A stretch of 64,000 nucleotides of DNA from Rossellomorea aquimaris. GTDB lineage: Bacteria > Bacillota > Bacilli > Bacillales > Bacillaceae_B. The notes beneath the pieces were generated by a model. It saw only the letters and a list, made by a program, of their open reading frames with translations, was not told where the DNA came from and ran no database searches. Both the position numbers and the translations under genes were made by a program. The DNA lies in assembly GCF_008180865.1 (NCBI RefSeq), contig NZ_VTEX01000003.1, positions 436,501-500,500 on the forward strand, read 5' to 3'. This document shows positions 15,262 through 23,535 of the stretch, piece by piece; position 1 is the stretch's first letter, and every line of letters begins with the position of its first letter.

Positions 15262-17427
15262 ATGATGAGAAAACAAAAGAACACATCTGTGGAAGAGTTG
15301 GACCGGGAGGGAAATACGAGAAGCCAGTACCCCAAGGTGATCGGTCTATTTATTTTAGTAGTGGCAGCCGGGATTGCACTCTTCCACTTATACACGTCTT
15401 ATGCAGGGGCATTAGTTGATGTAAAGCAGCGAAGCATCCACTTATATGGCTTAATGGCCATTGGATTTATCCTGTACCCTTTTATTAGTAAAAAGAAAGG
15501 CCTCCCTGTTCCATTTTATGACTATATCTTAAGCGCGTTGTCCTTATTCGTTGGCATTTATATGTTATTCAGTGCGGAGCGCATCATTAAAATGGGGGGA
15601 CAAATCAACGATACCGATTTCATCGTCGGAATACTCGTCATTGTTCTTCTTCTCGAACTGACAAGGCGTGTGACAGGCTGGGGCTTGACCCTCCTTGCCC
15701 TTGGATTTTTAATCTATGGCCTCTATGTAAAGCTGGCCATCTATCCGGAATTGAATTCTCAAATCACATTGACTGTGACAAAGAAAATGATTTCCCAGCT
15801 TGTTTACATCACGGAAGGGATCCTCGGTACAGCGATCGGCGTATCGGCAAGCTACATCATTCTCTTTATCTTGTTTGGAGCATTCCTTAGCCGCTCCGGC
15901 ATGGGCAAATTATTTAATGACCTGGCACTGGCAGTTGCAGGACACACAAAAGGCGGTCCTGCTAAAGTTGCCGTGATCGCCAGTGGCTTTCTCGGTTCCA
16001 TTAATGGTTCGGCTGTTGCCAATGTCGTGACAACCGGGGCTTTCACCATTCCATTGATGAAAAAAATCGGCTATAAGAAAGAATTTGCAGGGGCGGTCGA
16101 ATCAGCGGCAAGTGTCGGCGGTCAGATCCTTCCTCCAATCATGGGCGCAGCCGCCTTCATTATGGCAGAGAATCTGAATATTCCTTATACCAAAGTGATC
16201 ATGGCAGGTATCATCCCTGCACTGCTATTCTACATCGGCATCCTGCTTCAGGTGCACTTTAGAGCTTCCAAGCGCGGATTGCACGGAGTACCGAAGTCAG
16301 AGTTGCCGTCCGTGAAAGCAGTGCTTGCCGAAAGAGGACATTTAATCATCCCGATGGTGATTCTCCTGTACTTATTATTCTCAGGAAAAACACCATTCTA
16401 CGCTGCTTTCTGGTCGATTTTGGCAACGATTATCATTTCCGGTTCGAAGCAGGTTCTGACGTTATCAACCGTGCTAGGAGTATTTTTCATTTTCCAACCA
16501 CAGGTCAATGGCCTCCTTTCAGGAGAAGGCATCCCTCCCCTGAAAAACGGATGGTGGGAACTTCTGTTGATTGTGGTGATTCCATTAGTCATCAATCTCG
16601 TTAGGAAAACAAAAAACCTGGAAGCCGAAGAAATAGGGTTAAAGGATTGCGTACAAGCATTGGAAGAAGGAGCGAAAACGACGATTCCGGTTGCAGTCGC
16701 CTGCGGTGCTGTTGGAATTGTTGTCGGAGTTGCTTCACTGACTGGAGTTGCACTGGAGCTCGCAAACAGTATTGTCGGTATTGGTGAAATGATCGACAGC
16801 CCGCTCCTTCAGCTCGTCATTACGTTACTGCTGACAATGGTTACTTCCATCGTGCTTGGAATGGGCTTACCAAGTATCCCAACCTATATCATCACGAGCA
16901 CCATGGCAGCACCGATCCTTTTACAGCTGCCACTGTTCCGTGAATTGGCCGGGTCGACGGAAACGGCCGTGTTTGTTGCTCATATGTTTGTATTCTACTT
17001 TGGAATCTTTGCGAATATCACGCCGCCTGTCGCCCTGGCAGCCTTTGCCGGAGCAGGCATCAGTGGCGGTGATCCGACTAAGACCGGATTCCAGGCGATG
17101 AGACTTGCCATTGCAGGATTTATCGTTCCGTTCATGTTTGTGTTTTCCCACGAAATGCTTATGGTGGACGCATCTGTTACTAGTATTCTTGTCCTGACCG
17201 TTACATCTGTTATCGGAGTGTTCCTGTTGTCGGTTTCCATCGAGGGCTATTTCAAGAAGAAAATCCCTGTCAGTATGCGCTTGATAAGTGCAGCAGCCGC
17301 TTTTCTCCTGATCTATCCTGGCTGGATGACGGATATCATTGGCTTCACCGTCTTCGTCTTTGTTCTGTTTTGGAATTACCAAGGAAAGGGTAAACCGATG
17401 AATAAGGAGATCGATATTCCCAATTAA
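15262..17427 (+). CDS. TRAP transporter fused DctQM permease
   Basis: 721-residue membrane protein, the fused small and large subunits of TAXI-type TRAP transporters. About 18 hydrophobic stretches are visible; signature blocks include GSINGSAVANVVTTGAFTIP, ESAASVGGQILPPIMGAAAF and LGMGLPSIPTYIITS, and NITPPVALAAFAGAG near the end. It uses an ion gradient to import the solute delivered by the upstream TAXI lipoprotein. GAGGTGA precedes ATG 15262. It shares an operon with the SDR-like gene 15 bases further on. Confidence 0.94.
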   Translation: MMRKQKNTSVEELDREGNTRSQYPKVIGLFILVVAAGIALFHLYTSYAGALVDVKQRSIHLYGLMAIGFILYPFISKKKGLPVPFYDYILSALSLFVGIYMLFSAERIIKMGGQINDTDFIVGILVIVLLLELTRRVTGWGLTLLALGFLIYGLYVKLAIYPELNSQITLTVTKKMISQLVYITEGILGTAIGVSASYIILFILFGAFLSRSGMGKLFNDLALAVAGHTKGGPAKVAVIASGFLGSINGSAVANVVTTGAFTIPLMKKIGYKKEFAGAVESAASVGGQILPPIMGAAAFIMAENLNIPYTKVIMAGIIPALLFYIGILLQVHFRASKRGLHGVPKSELPSVKAVLAERGHLIIPMVILLYLLFSGKTPFYAAFWSILATIIISGSKQVLTLSTVLGVFFIFQPQVNGLLSGEGIPPLKNGWWELLLIVVIPLVINLVRKTKNLEAEEIGLKDCVQALEEGAKTTIPVAVACGAVGIVVGVASLTGVALELANSIVGIGEMIDSPLLQLVITLLLTMVTSIVLGMGLPSIPTYIITSTMAAPILLQLPLFRELAGSTETAVFVAHMFVFYFGIFANITPPVALAAFAGAGISGGDPTKTGFQAMRLAIAGFIVPFMFVFSHEMLMVDASVTSILVLTVTSVIGVFLLSVSIEGYFKKKIPVSMRLISAAAAFLLIYPGWMTDIIGFTVFVFVLFWNYQGKGKPMNKEIDIPN

Positions 17428-17442
17428 ACGAGGTGGATTTTA

Positions 17443-18234
17443 ATGGATTTTGGTTTAAAAAATAAAGCAGTGATCGTCACTGCTTCCAGTAAAGGATTAG
17501 GAAAAGCAACGGCACTCGAGCTTGCAAAAGAAGGAGCTCACGTGCTTATTTCCAGCCGAAATGAAGAAGAGCTTCAATCTACTGCAAAAGAGATCATTAA
17601 ACTGTCAGGGAATCACCAAGTCTATTTTGCAACATGTGACATGACGAAACCAGCAGACATTCAAGCACTCGTTGAAACAGCGGTAAATAAACTCGGAGGA
17701 GTTGACATTCTCGTCAACAACACAGGAGGTCCACCTGCAGGGGGCTTCCAGCAATTCGATGATGAAGACTGGCAATATGCCTTTGAGCTTAACCTGCTTA
17801 GCTATATCCGTACCATCAGAGAGGTTATTCCCCATATGAAAAAGAATAAGGGCGGACGGATCGTCAATATCGCTTCTTCCTCCACGAAGCAGGCAATTGA
17901 TGGTCTGATTCTATCCAACACCTTCAGAACGGGAATCGTCGGGTTATCAAAGAGCTTATCAAGGGAACTGGCCCAGGATCACATTCTCATCAACACGGTA
18001 GGTCCTGGTAGGATCGCAACAGAACGAGTGGCTCAGTTGGATCAATTAAACGCAGATAAACAAAATATTTCTATTGAGGAATTTAAGAAGCAAAGTGAAA
18101 AAGCTATTCCGATGGGAAGGTACGGCGAGCCTGAAGAATTTGCCCGGGCCATTACCTTCTTAGTTTCAGACGCCAACACTTATTTAACCGGTCAATCCCT
18201 TGTCGTTGATGGCGGATTGGTTACCGCACTATAA
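17443..18234 (+). CDS. SDR-like protein with altered catalytic residues
   Basis: 263 residues with the short-chain dehydrogenase fold: VTASSKGLGKA (glycine motif, first Gly replaced by Ala), VNNTGGPP, GRIVNIASS and the C-terminal GQSLVVDGG. The canonical YxxxK is replaced by SNTFR (Ser 158 at the Tyr position, Arg 162 at the Lys position). This matches what is described for the BKR-like SDR subgroup that lacks the perfect NAD motif and catalytic tetrad. It may be non-reductive or use different chemistry. Co-transcribed with the TRAP permease, so a substrate link is likely but unproven. GAGGTGG precedes ATG 17443. Confidence 0.9.
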   Translation: MDFGLKNKAVIVTASSKGLGKATALELAKEGAHVLISSRNEEELQSTAKEIIKLSGNHQVYFATCDMTKPADIQALVETAVNKLGGVDILVNNTGGPPAGGFQQFDDEDWQYAFELNLLSYIRTIREVIPHMKKNKGGRIVNIASSSTKQAIDGLILSNTFRTGIVGLSKSLSRELAQDHILINTVGPGRIATERVAQLDQLNADKQNISIEEFKKQSEKAIPMGRYGEPEEFARAITFLVSDANTYLTGQSLVVDGGLVTAL

Positions 18235-18240
18235 AAAACA

Positions 18241-18275
18241 AAGCCCCAATGGCTATTACCATTGGGGCTTTGCTT
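18241..18275. terminator. Bidirectional terminator
   Basis: AAAGCCCCAATGG and CCATTGGGGCTTT form a 13-bp stem between convergent genes; A-run on one side, T-rich on the other. Confidence 0.9.
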
Positions 18276-18282
18276 ATTCTAT

Positions 18283-19353
18283 TTATACAGTGACTTTCCC
18301 ACCGTTAGGCTCGCAACCCGTCCGTATGATCATCTCAATGGTCTCATTCGACATATCCAAATGGGATACCCCGGTACCTTCCATCAGGTCTTGAGTATTG
18401 CGATCATCAAACGTCAACGCCCCTGCCAGATACACCTTGAACACATCAATCAAGCTATTAAGCTTTACTTCCTCTTCATCTAACTCATACTCACCCGTGT
18501 TTTCAACGACCGATAAGTTCTCAAATTGAAGTGCTTCTTTTAACATCTTCAAAAGCTCGATGTTCTCAGGAGGGTTCGAATTCGTAATATGATAGATTTT
18601 GTTCGCTTGGGCTTTTTCTGGTGCCAGGCTTAGAATGTCCGCCACATAATCCACGGGAACAAGATTGGAAGTACCGTTTTTCGCCGCCACGAGTCTGTAG
18701 GTCCGTTCTTCCCCCCGGCGTCTTGCAGTCTTACGTTTAAACACACCGAGAGCACGCATGAATCCGTATAGTGTGAATTGAGAGTCCGCTTCCCCCGTTT
18801 TAGAATCTCCTACAATAATAGCCGGGCGGAAAATGGACACATCCATTTTGTCTCGATAAGAAAAAACAAGATGCTCCGATTTCACTTTGCTTTCCTCGTA
18901 TGGGTTATGGAATTCTCCCTCTGCCGGATAAAGCTCCTCCACCCCTTCTGCAAGCTTTCCGACCGTGTAAGCCGTACTCACATAATAAAACTTTTTCACT
19001 TGCAGAATGGAAGCCAATTCAAGGATATGCTTGGTCCCATCGTAATTAGCAGCAAACAGTTCATCACGCAATTCCAAATCAAATTTCACCAGGGCAGCGA
19101 GGTGATAAACCGCATCGATCTTCCCCGTTAACCACTCAAGATCATCCTTACTCAAGCCGGCATTTGGAATGGTGATATCCCCTTGGAAAATATGAATTCT
19201 CTTTTGCTCATCCATTTGAAAGGAGTCTCTTAATCTTTTAGCCTTCTCTACATTTCTTACTAGAATATAGACTTCGTTACGTTTATGTTGTAAAAGGTTC
19301 TTGATGAGCCTCCCACCAAGAAAACCTGTCGATCCCGTTAAAAACAAATTCAA
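18283..19353 (-). CDS. Extended SDR, thioester-reductase-like
   Basis: About 356 residues. Rossmann start LFLTGSTGFLGGRLIKNLL, then YHLAALVKFD, YVSTAYTVG and the pair Tyr-x-x-x-Lys within NPYEESKVKSEHLV. These blocks resemble NAD_binding_4 (male sterility/carboxylic acid reductase R-domain) proteins, which reduce acyl thioesters. The C-terminal 80 residues (EALQFENLSVVENTG onward) are not recognised. TTG 19353 is preferred because AGGAG is 8 bases upstream; the longer frame from GTG 19362 overlaps the ribosome site. Stand-alone, convergent with the TRAP operon. Confidence 0.8.
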   Translation of the reverse strand: MNLFLTGSTGFLGGRLIKNLLQHKRNEVYILVRNVEKAKRLRDSFQMDEQKRIHIFQGDITIPNAGLSKDDLEWLTGKIDAVYHLAALVKFDLELRDELFAANYDGTKHILELASILQVKKFYYVSTAYTVGKLAEGVEELYPAEGEFHNPYEESKVKSEHLVFSYRDKMDVSIFRPAIIVGDSKTGEADSQFTLYGFMRALGVFKRKTARRRGEERTYRLVAAKNGTSNLVPVDYVADILSLAPEKAQANKIYHITNSNPPENIELLKMLKEALQFENLSVVENTGEYELDEEEVKLNSLIDVFKVYLAGALTFDDRNTQDLMEGTGVSHLDMSNETIEMIIRTGCEPNGGKVTV

Positions 19354-19467
19354 ATTGATCACTCCTGTTGAATTTCAACCTCTAGGGCCATTTTGTCTAT
19401 CATAGCACATATTGAAAGCGGAATCGTGGTTAATGAGAGAGTTGGAACATGATGTCAAAATGAAACG

Positions 19468-19509
19468 GAGGGACGGACCTTCTATTCCAGATCCAGAGGT
19501 CCGTCCCTC
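19468..19509. repeat. GGGACGGACCTC inverted pair
   Basis: GAGGGACGGACCT (19468-19480) and AGGTCCGTCCCTC (to 19509) are inverted copies around a 15-base spacer. Member of the family spread through the window. Confidence 0.85.
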
Positions 19510-19515
19510 TCAAAT

Positions 19516-19551
19516 AAAAAAACGGTGAGCATATTCCTGCTCACCGTTTTT
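19516..19551 (-). terminator. Terminator of the PBP gene
   Basis: AAAACGGTGAGCA and TGCTCACCGTTTT form a 13-bp stem; T-rich on both strands. Confidence 0.9.
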
Positions 19552-19554
19552 GGA

Positions 19555-21558
19555 CTACCAGCTATCATAAAATCTTTTCGTCACTTCTACCGTATGCGTA
19601 CTGCCTCCCGCTTCTTCTACGTCTTCAAGAAGCATAGCAAGCACCATTGTCGGGTCATTCTGGTCATAGGATACAAATAATCCATTTTCAGTCCCAGTTG
19701 TTCCCTGTTCGGCCTTGATCTCTGCCGTACCGGTTTTTCCGGCAATGGCTTTCCCTTTTACACTCGCTTTTCCGGCAATTCCTTCAGTGACTACTTTTCG
19801 CAGATCGGTCTTGAGCATATCTGCTTGCTCTTTCGACAGCAATTTTTCTTTCCACACTTCATGTTCCTCGTCCATTAAGAGTCTCGGCTGCATCATGTTT
19901 CCATCGTTGATGATTCCGCCATAGGCGCTGGCCAGGTGAACGATGCTCATGAGAACTTCCCCTTGACCAAAGGCTGAATCAGCCAGTTGGACTTCTTTTG
20001 AGATGGTTCCGTCGTTGGAGATTTGCGATTTATAAATTGGATAAGAAGATGGAATTTCCTCCCCAAAACCAAAGTCCTTCAAACCGGCAATAAAGGTTTC
20101 TGCCCCCATTTCCAACCCGACTCTTGCGAAATAAATATTATCCGAGAATTTCAACGCGCTTTCCAAGTCCACCTTACTCTCATTATCAAAGACACGGACG
20201 ACTCGGTAATTTCCCCATGAGTCATCCTTTTGCCACTTCTTCCCCGTAATATCATAGATCTTATTGGGATCTAACTTTCCGGATTTCAATCCAACGGAAG
20301 CAGTAATGCCCTTCATGGTTGAACCAGGTGAATACGCAATGGGAAAACGATTTCGTAATGGCTTTTTAGGATCGTCCGCCAACTTTTTGTACTTTTCAGA
20401 GGACATGCCCAATACAAAATCATTCGGATCATAGGCTGGTGTACTGACCAGTGCCAATGCTTCACCGGTTTGAGGATTGAGGGCTGCCGCTGTCCCAGCT
20501 TCACTCATCATTTGTGCATAAAGCTTCTTTTGCATTTCGGCGTCGATGGTCAAAGTGATGTTTTTACCATCTTCCACCGGTTGTTCTGCAACGGTCACTA
20601 CTTCCTCAGATTCTTCTTTCTTCAAGTAAATGCGCTGTCCGTCGTTTCCTTTTAATTGGTCCTCATATACTTCTTCAGCACCGCTGAGCCCCATCAATGA
20701 TTGAGCTGTATAGCCTTCAGCTTTTAGTTTCTCCAGCTTTTCTGCTGTAAGTTTCCCTATATAACCAGTCAGGTGGGCGGTCGCTTCCCCATATGGGTAT
20801 TCCCTTGCAGGCACCCGTTTAGAGTACAGACCTCCTAATTCAATAACTTCCAGAGCTAAAGGTCGTTCGCTGATAGCAATCTTTTTAATCGGCACAAAAA
20901 ATTCCGGTTTCACCCAGCTCTGATCAAGCTTACCCTGAATCGATTCCGCTGACATATCAAGCAGGGATGAAAGCTTCTTTAAGTCACTCCCGTTAAACTC
21001 TTTCGGTACGATCCCCAATTCAAATGCTTCTCCATTCATCGCAAGGGGCTGTTGATTCCGGTCAAGTATATCCCCGCGCTTAGCGGCTATACTTTCCACT
21101 CCTACTTTATCTCCCTTTTCCATTTCCGGCAGGATAAAAGAAGGCTCCCAGTCTACAAACCAATTTTCATCTTCACCTTGTTTTTCTTTGGTTAAAGTGA
21201 TTTCTTTATCATAGGACACCTTACCAGCCAAAGTGTTGAATGTGATTTTCAAAGGAAATCCCGCTTTTGTTTCCTTGTCCCAGTCCACTTCTTTTTCCGG
21301 CTTTTTAAAAGATACCTTTACATCCTTCACTTCTAAATCTTCATAGATGTCCTTGTATCTCGTGACGAAATCTTCTTTCTTAAACGACTCCTTAGTTGAA
21401 GAGTTTAGATACTCGTTGAACATACTTTCAAATTTTTCTTTATTCCAAAGATCCACGTATTCCTGCAAGCGATCATCAGGCTTTGGCTTCTCTTGACATC
21501 CGGCAACCAACAGACTGAAAGTGACAAAGAGACAAACCAGAATGACTTTTCTATACAT
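19555..21558 (-). CDS. pbpC: Penicillin-binding protein 3 (class B lipoprotein PBP)
   Basis: 667 residues. Lipoprotein signal LLVAGCQE; an N-terminal NTF2-like MecA_N domain (DRLQEYVDLWNKEKFESMF to about residue 145), a PBP dimerisation domain (RGDILDRNQQPLAMNG, YPYGEATAHLTGYIGK), and a transpeptidase domain with SxxK in SPGSTMKGI (about 417), SxN in KFSDNIYF (about 477) and KTGTAE (about 612). It cross-links peptidoglycan outside the membrane. This is the PBP2a/PBP3 architecture; B. subtilis PbpC has 668 residues. ATG 21558 (MYRKV) is preferred to TTG 21570; the ribosome site AGGGG is weak. Confidence 0.93.
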   Translation of the reverse strand: MYRKVILVCLFVTFSLLVAGCQEKPKPDDRLQEYVDLWNKEKFESMFNEYLNSSTKESFKKEDFVTRYKDIYEDLEVKDVKVSFKKPEKEVDWDKETKAGFPLKITFNTLAGKVSYDKEITLTKEKQGEDENWFVDWEPSFILPEMEKGDKVGVESIAAKRGDILDRNQQPLAMNGEAFELGIVPKEFNGSDLKKLSSLLDMSAESIQGKLDQSWVKPEFFVPIKKIAISERPLALEVIELGGLYSKRVPAREYPYGEATAHLTGYIGKLTAEKLEKLKAEGYTAQSLMGLSGAEEVYEDQLKGNDGQRIYLKKEESEEVVTVAEQPVEDGKNITLTIDAEMQKKLYAQMMSEAGTAAALNPQTGEALALVSTPAYDPNDFVLGMSSEKYKKLADDPKKPLRNRFPIAYSPGSTMKGITASVGLKSGKLDPNKIYDITGKKWQKDDSWGNYRVVRVFDNESKVDLESALKFSDNIYFARVGLEMGAETFIAGLKDFGFGEEIPSSYPIYKSQISNDGTISKEVQLADSAFGQGEVLMSIVHLASAYGGIINDGNMMQPRLLMDEEHEVWKEKLLSKEQADMLKTDLRKVVTEGIAGKASVKGKAIAGKTGTAEIKAEQGTTGTENGLFVSYDQNDPTMVLAMLLEDVEEAGGSTHTVEVTKRFYDSW

Positions 21559-21681
21559 ATGTACCGACAACCCCTATATTAGACTTTTCATCTCACTTCT
21601 AATTCTTTCAAAAATAACAAATATTTTCAAATTTATTGTATCTATATGCTTGTATTTCTTAGTTATGATGATGACCTGAAA

Positions 21682-21811
21682 GGCAGCGGAATTTGTCGTA
21701 ATTTGAATAGTGGCAGATATATTTGATATTTGGCAGATAAATTCATAAAATGGCACGCAAATCCGAAACACGGCAGATAAATCTCAAATATGGCATATTA
21801 GACTCCGCCAA
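21682..21811. repeat. 20-bp periodic degenerate array 1
   Basis: Five clear units start GGCA at exact 20-base steps (21712, 21732, 21752, 21772, 21792), consensus GGCAGATAAATTCAAAAT plus two bases, with a more diverged start at 21682. It occupies the non-coding gap upstream of trhO. The units are not identical and have no spacers. A related array is at 55145-55370. Confidence 0.8.
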
Positions 21812-21917
21812 AGTCGGTATGAGTACCAATCTCCCAGCCTAGAACCCAAAATCCACCACCTTTTCCTCACAATCCCCAGCTTTTCTCACCCATACATAAT
21901 GCATTTCTTTAAAAATT

Positions 21918-21926
21918 TGTTATAAT
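21918..21926 (+). promoter_or_regulatory. Extended -10 promoter of trhO
   Basis: TGTTATAAT is an extended -10 element; no convincing -35 is present. It is about 80 bases upstream of the trhO start. Confidence 0.55.
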
Positions 21927-22003
21927 AGTACATCGTAAGAGTAATAAGGAACAGAATCCTAAGATTATATCTTGCAAATATATATCGATAGGTGGAAATA
22001 AAC

Positions 22004-22969
22004 ATGAAAAATTATCGAGTACTACTGTATTACAACTATGTAGCCATTGAGAATCCCGAGGAGGTTACGGCCCAGCATAAAGAATTGTGCGAGGAGCTTG
22101 GCCTTATGGGACGTATCCTGATTTCATCTGAAGGAATCAACGGAACATGTTCCGGCACGATTGAACAGACAGATGCTTATATGGAAGCGATGAGAAAGGA
22201 TCCTCACTTCTCGGACACTGTGTTCAAAATTGACGAAACTGATGGTCATGCCTTCAAGAAATTGAAAGTGAAGCACCGTCCAGAGTTAGTGACACTTCGT
22301 CTTGAAGATGATGTAAATCCGAATGAACTCACAGGTAAATACCTTGACCCAAAGGATTTCTTTGAACAAATCCAGCAGGAAGATACGATTCTTCTTGATG
22401 CACGAAATGACTACGAATATGAATTGGGACACTTCAGAGGAGCCGTGAAGCCGGATATCAAAAACTTCCGCGATCTTCCGAATTGGGTCCGTGATAATAA
22501 AGATAAACTGGAAGGCAAGAAAATCATCACGTATTGTACGGGTGGTATCCGCTGTGAAAAATTCTCAGGCTGGTTAGTGAAAGAAGGCTTTGAGGATGTA
22601 GCACAGCTTCATGGCGGAATCGTCACTTACGGGCAAGACCCTGAAGTGAAAGGTCAGCTATGGGACGGTCAGCTTTATGTATTCGACGAGCGTATCGGCG
22701 TTCCAGTCAACCAGACAGAGCATGTCGTTGTCGGGAAAGACTACTACACAGGTGAACCTTGTGAGCGCTATGTAAACTGTGCGCACCCGCCTTGTAACCG
22801 AAAAATTCTTTGCTCTGAAGAAAACGAGCATAAGTATATGAGAAGCTGCTCTGATGAATGCCGCAAGAGCTCTGAAAACCGCTACATTAAAGAGCATGGT
22901 TTGACGGAGGAAGAAGTGGCAGAGCGTTTGGCTGTGATTGAGAACGAGAAAGAAACTGCGACGATCTAA
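22004..22969 (+). CDS. trhO: tRNA uridine(34) hydroxylase, rhodanese type
   Basis: About 321 residues. TrhO (YbfQ/YceA family) hydroxylates wobble uridine 34 to ho5U using O2 in the cytoplasm. N-terminal acylphosphatase-like domain ([29 protein letters not shown]), a rhodanese domain with [13 protein letters not shown] and active cysteine in [15 protein letters not shown] (about 180), and a C-terminal Cys-rich zinc-like segment ([23 protein letters not shown]). ATG 22004 has GGTGG upstream; the frame start 12 bases earlier lacks a site. Single gene with its own terminator. Confidence 0.95.
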   Translation: MKNYRVLLYYNYVAIENPEEVTAQHKELCEELGLMGRILISSEGINGTCSGTIEQTDAYMEAMRKDPHFSDTVFKIDETDGHAFKKLKVKHRPELVTLRLEDDVNPNELTGKYLDPKDFFEQIQQEDTILLDARNDYEYELGHFRGAVKPDIKNFRDLPNWVRDNKDKLEGKKIITYCTGGIRCEKFSGWLVKEGFEDVAQLHGGIVTYGQDPEVKGQLWDGQLYVFDERIGVPVNQTEHVVVGKDYYTGEPCERYVNCAHPPCNRKILCSEENEHKYMRSCSDECRKSSENRYIKEHGLTEEEVAERLAVIENEKETATI

Positions 22970-22985
22970 ATGTATACCTGATAAG

Positions 22986-23012
22986 AACTGGCTGAAATCA
23001 GCCAGTTTTTTT
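22986..23012 (+). terminator. Terminator of trhO
   Basis: AACTGGCTGA and TCAGCCAGTT, then TTTTTT. Confidence 0.92.
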
Positions 23013-23114
23013 ATTTGCATTTCATCCACTATGTGTTCTTTAGGAAAGTAACCTGATTTATTGATTGACCGCCGTATCTAAAATGAAATATTGTGAAATT
23101 TCAAGTACATCATA

Positions 23115-23435
23115 TCTACATCAAGCAATCTGTCTTTGAGAAACAAAGTTGTGCGATTTCAGTAAAGAGCCCAAAAGCGACTGAAAGAATAATTCCACTA
23201 GAACCTTTCCAGCTAGTAAGGGGAATTATGAATGCAAGAAAGTAAAAGGCGATGCAATACCCTGACTTTTGGCATAAATAAGTTTGGCTATGAAATGGAT
23301 ATGATTGAAAATCAAAGAATCTCATACTATCCGTATCAGAAGAGATGGTCCCTCAACGTTAAGTTTGGTGATATTCTGAGTACAAGTCAGGATAAATACA
23401 AAACTAGAATAGATTAATGCCAATAATAGACTCAA
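23115..23435 (-). pseudogene. Decayed VanZ-like membrane protein gene
   Basis: A TTG at 23435 follows AAAGGAG with good spacing and opens into a hydrophobic segment (LSLLLALIYSSFVFILT), a VanZ-like first helix. The frame stops after about 40 codons. Further on, another frame encodes YFLAFIIPLTSWKGSSG and ILSVAFGLFTEIAQLCFSKTD, and after one more frame change DRLLDVDMMY, which matches the conserved VanZ run R.xDvdD. No single frame covers these pieces, so the gene appears broken by at least two frame changes and truncated. Family assignment rests on short motifs and is tentative. Confidence 0.5.
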
Positions 23436-23488
23436 CGCTAATCACTCCTTTTGTGTTTAGCGAAGATCATCTAAATCTGTTTTTATGA

Positions 23489-23520
23489 AAAAGAAAAAGC
23501 CATCGGATATATCGATGGCT
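23489..23520 (-). terminator. Terminator of the 5'-nucleotidase gene
   Basis: AGCCATCG and CGATGGCT; on the minus strand TTTTTCTTTTT follows. Confidence 0.85.
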
Positions 23521-23535
23521 CTTCTCTTGATAAAA

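Noticed and set aside
16921..17382. 153-codon open frame opposite the TRAP permease
   Set aside because: No ribosome site, unusual composition and full overlap with a well-supported gene: a shadow frame.
21682..21811. Possible CRISPR array
   Set aside because: The units are contiguous and degenerate, with no constant repeat and no unique spacers, and there are no cas genes. The same applies to 55145-55370.
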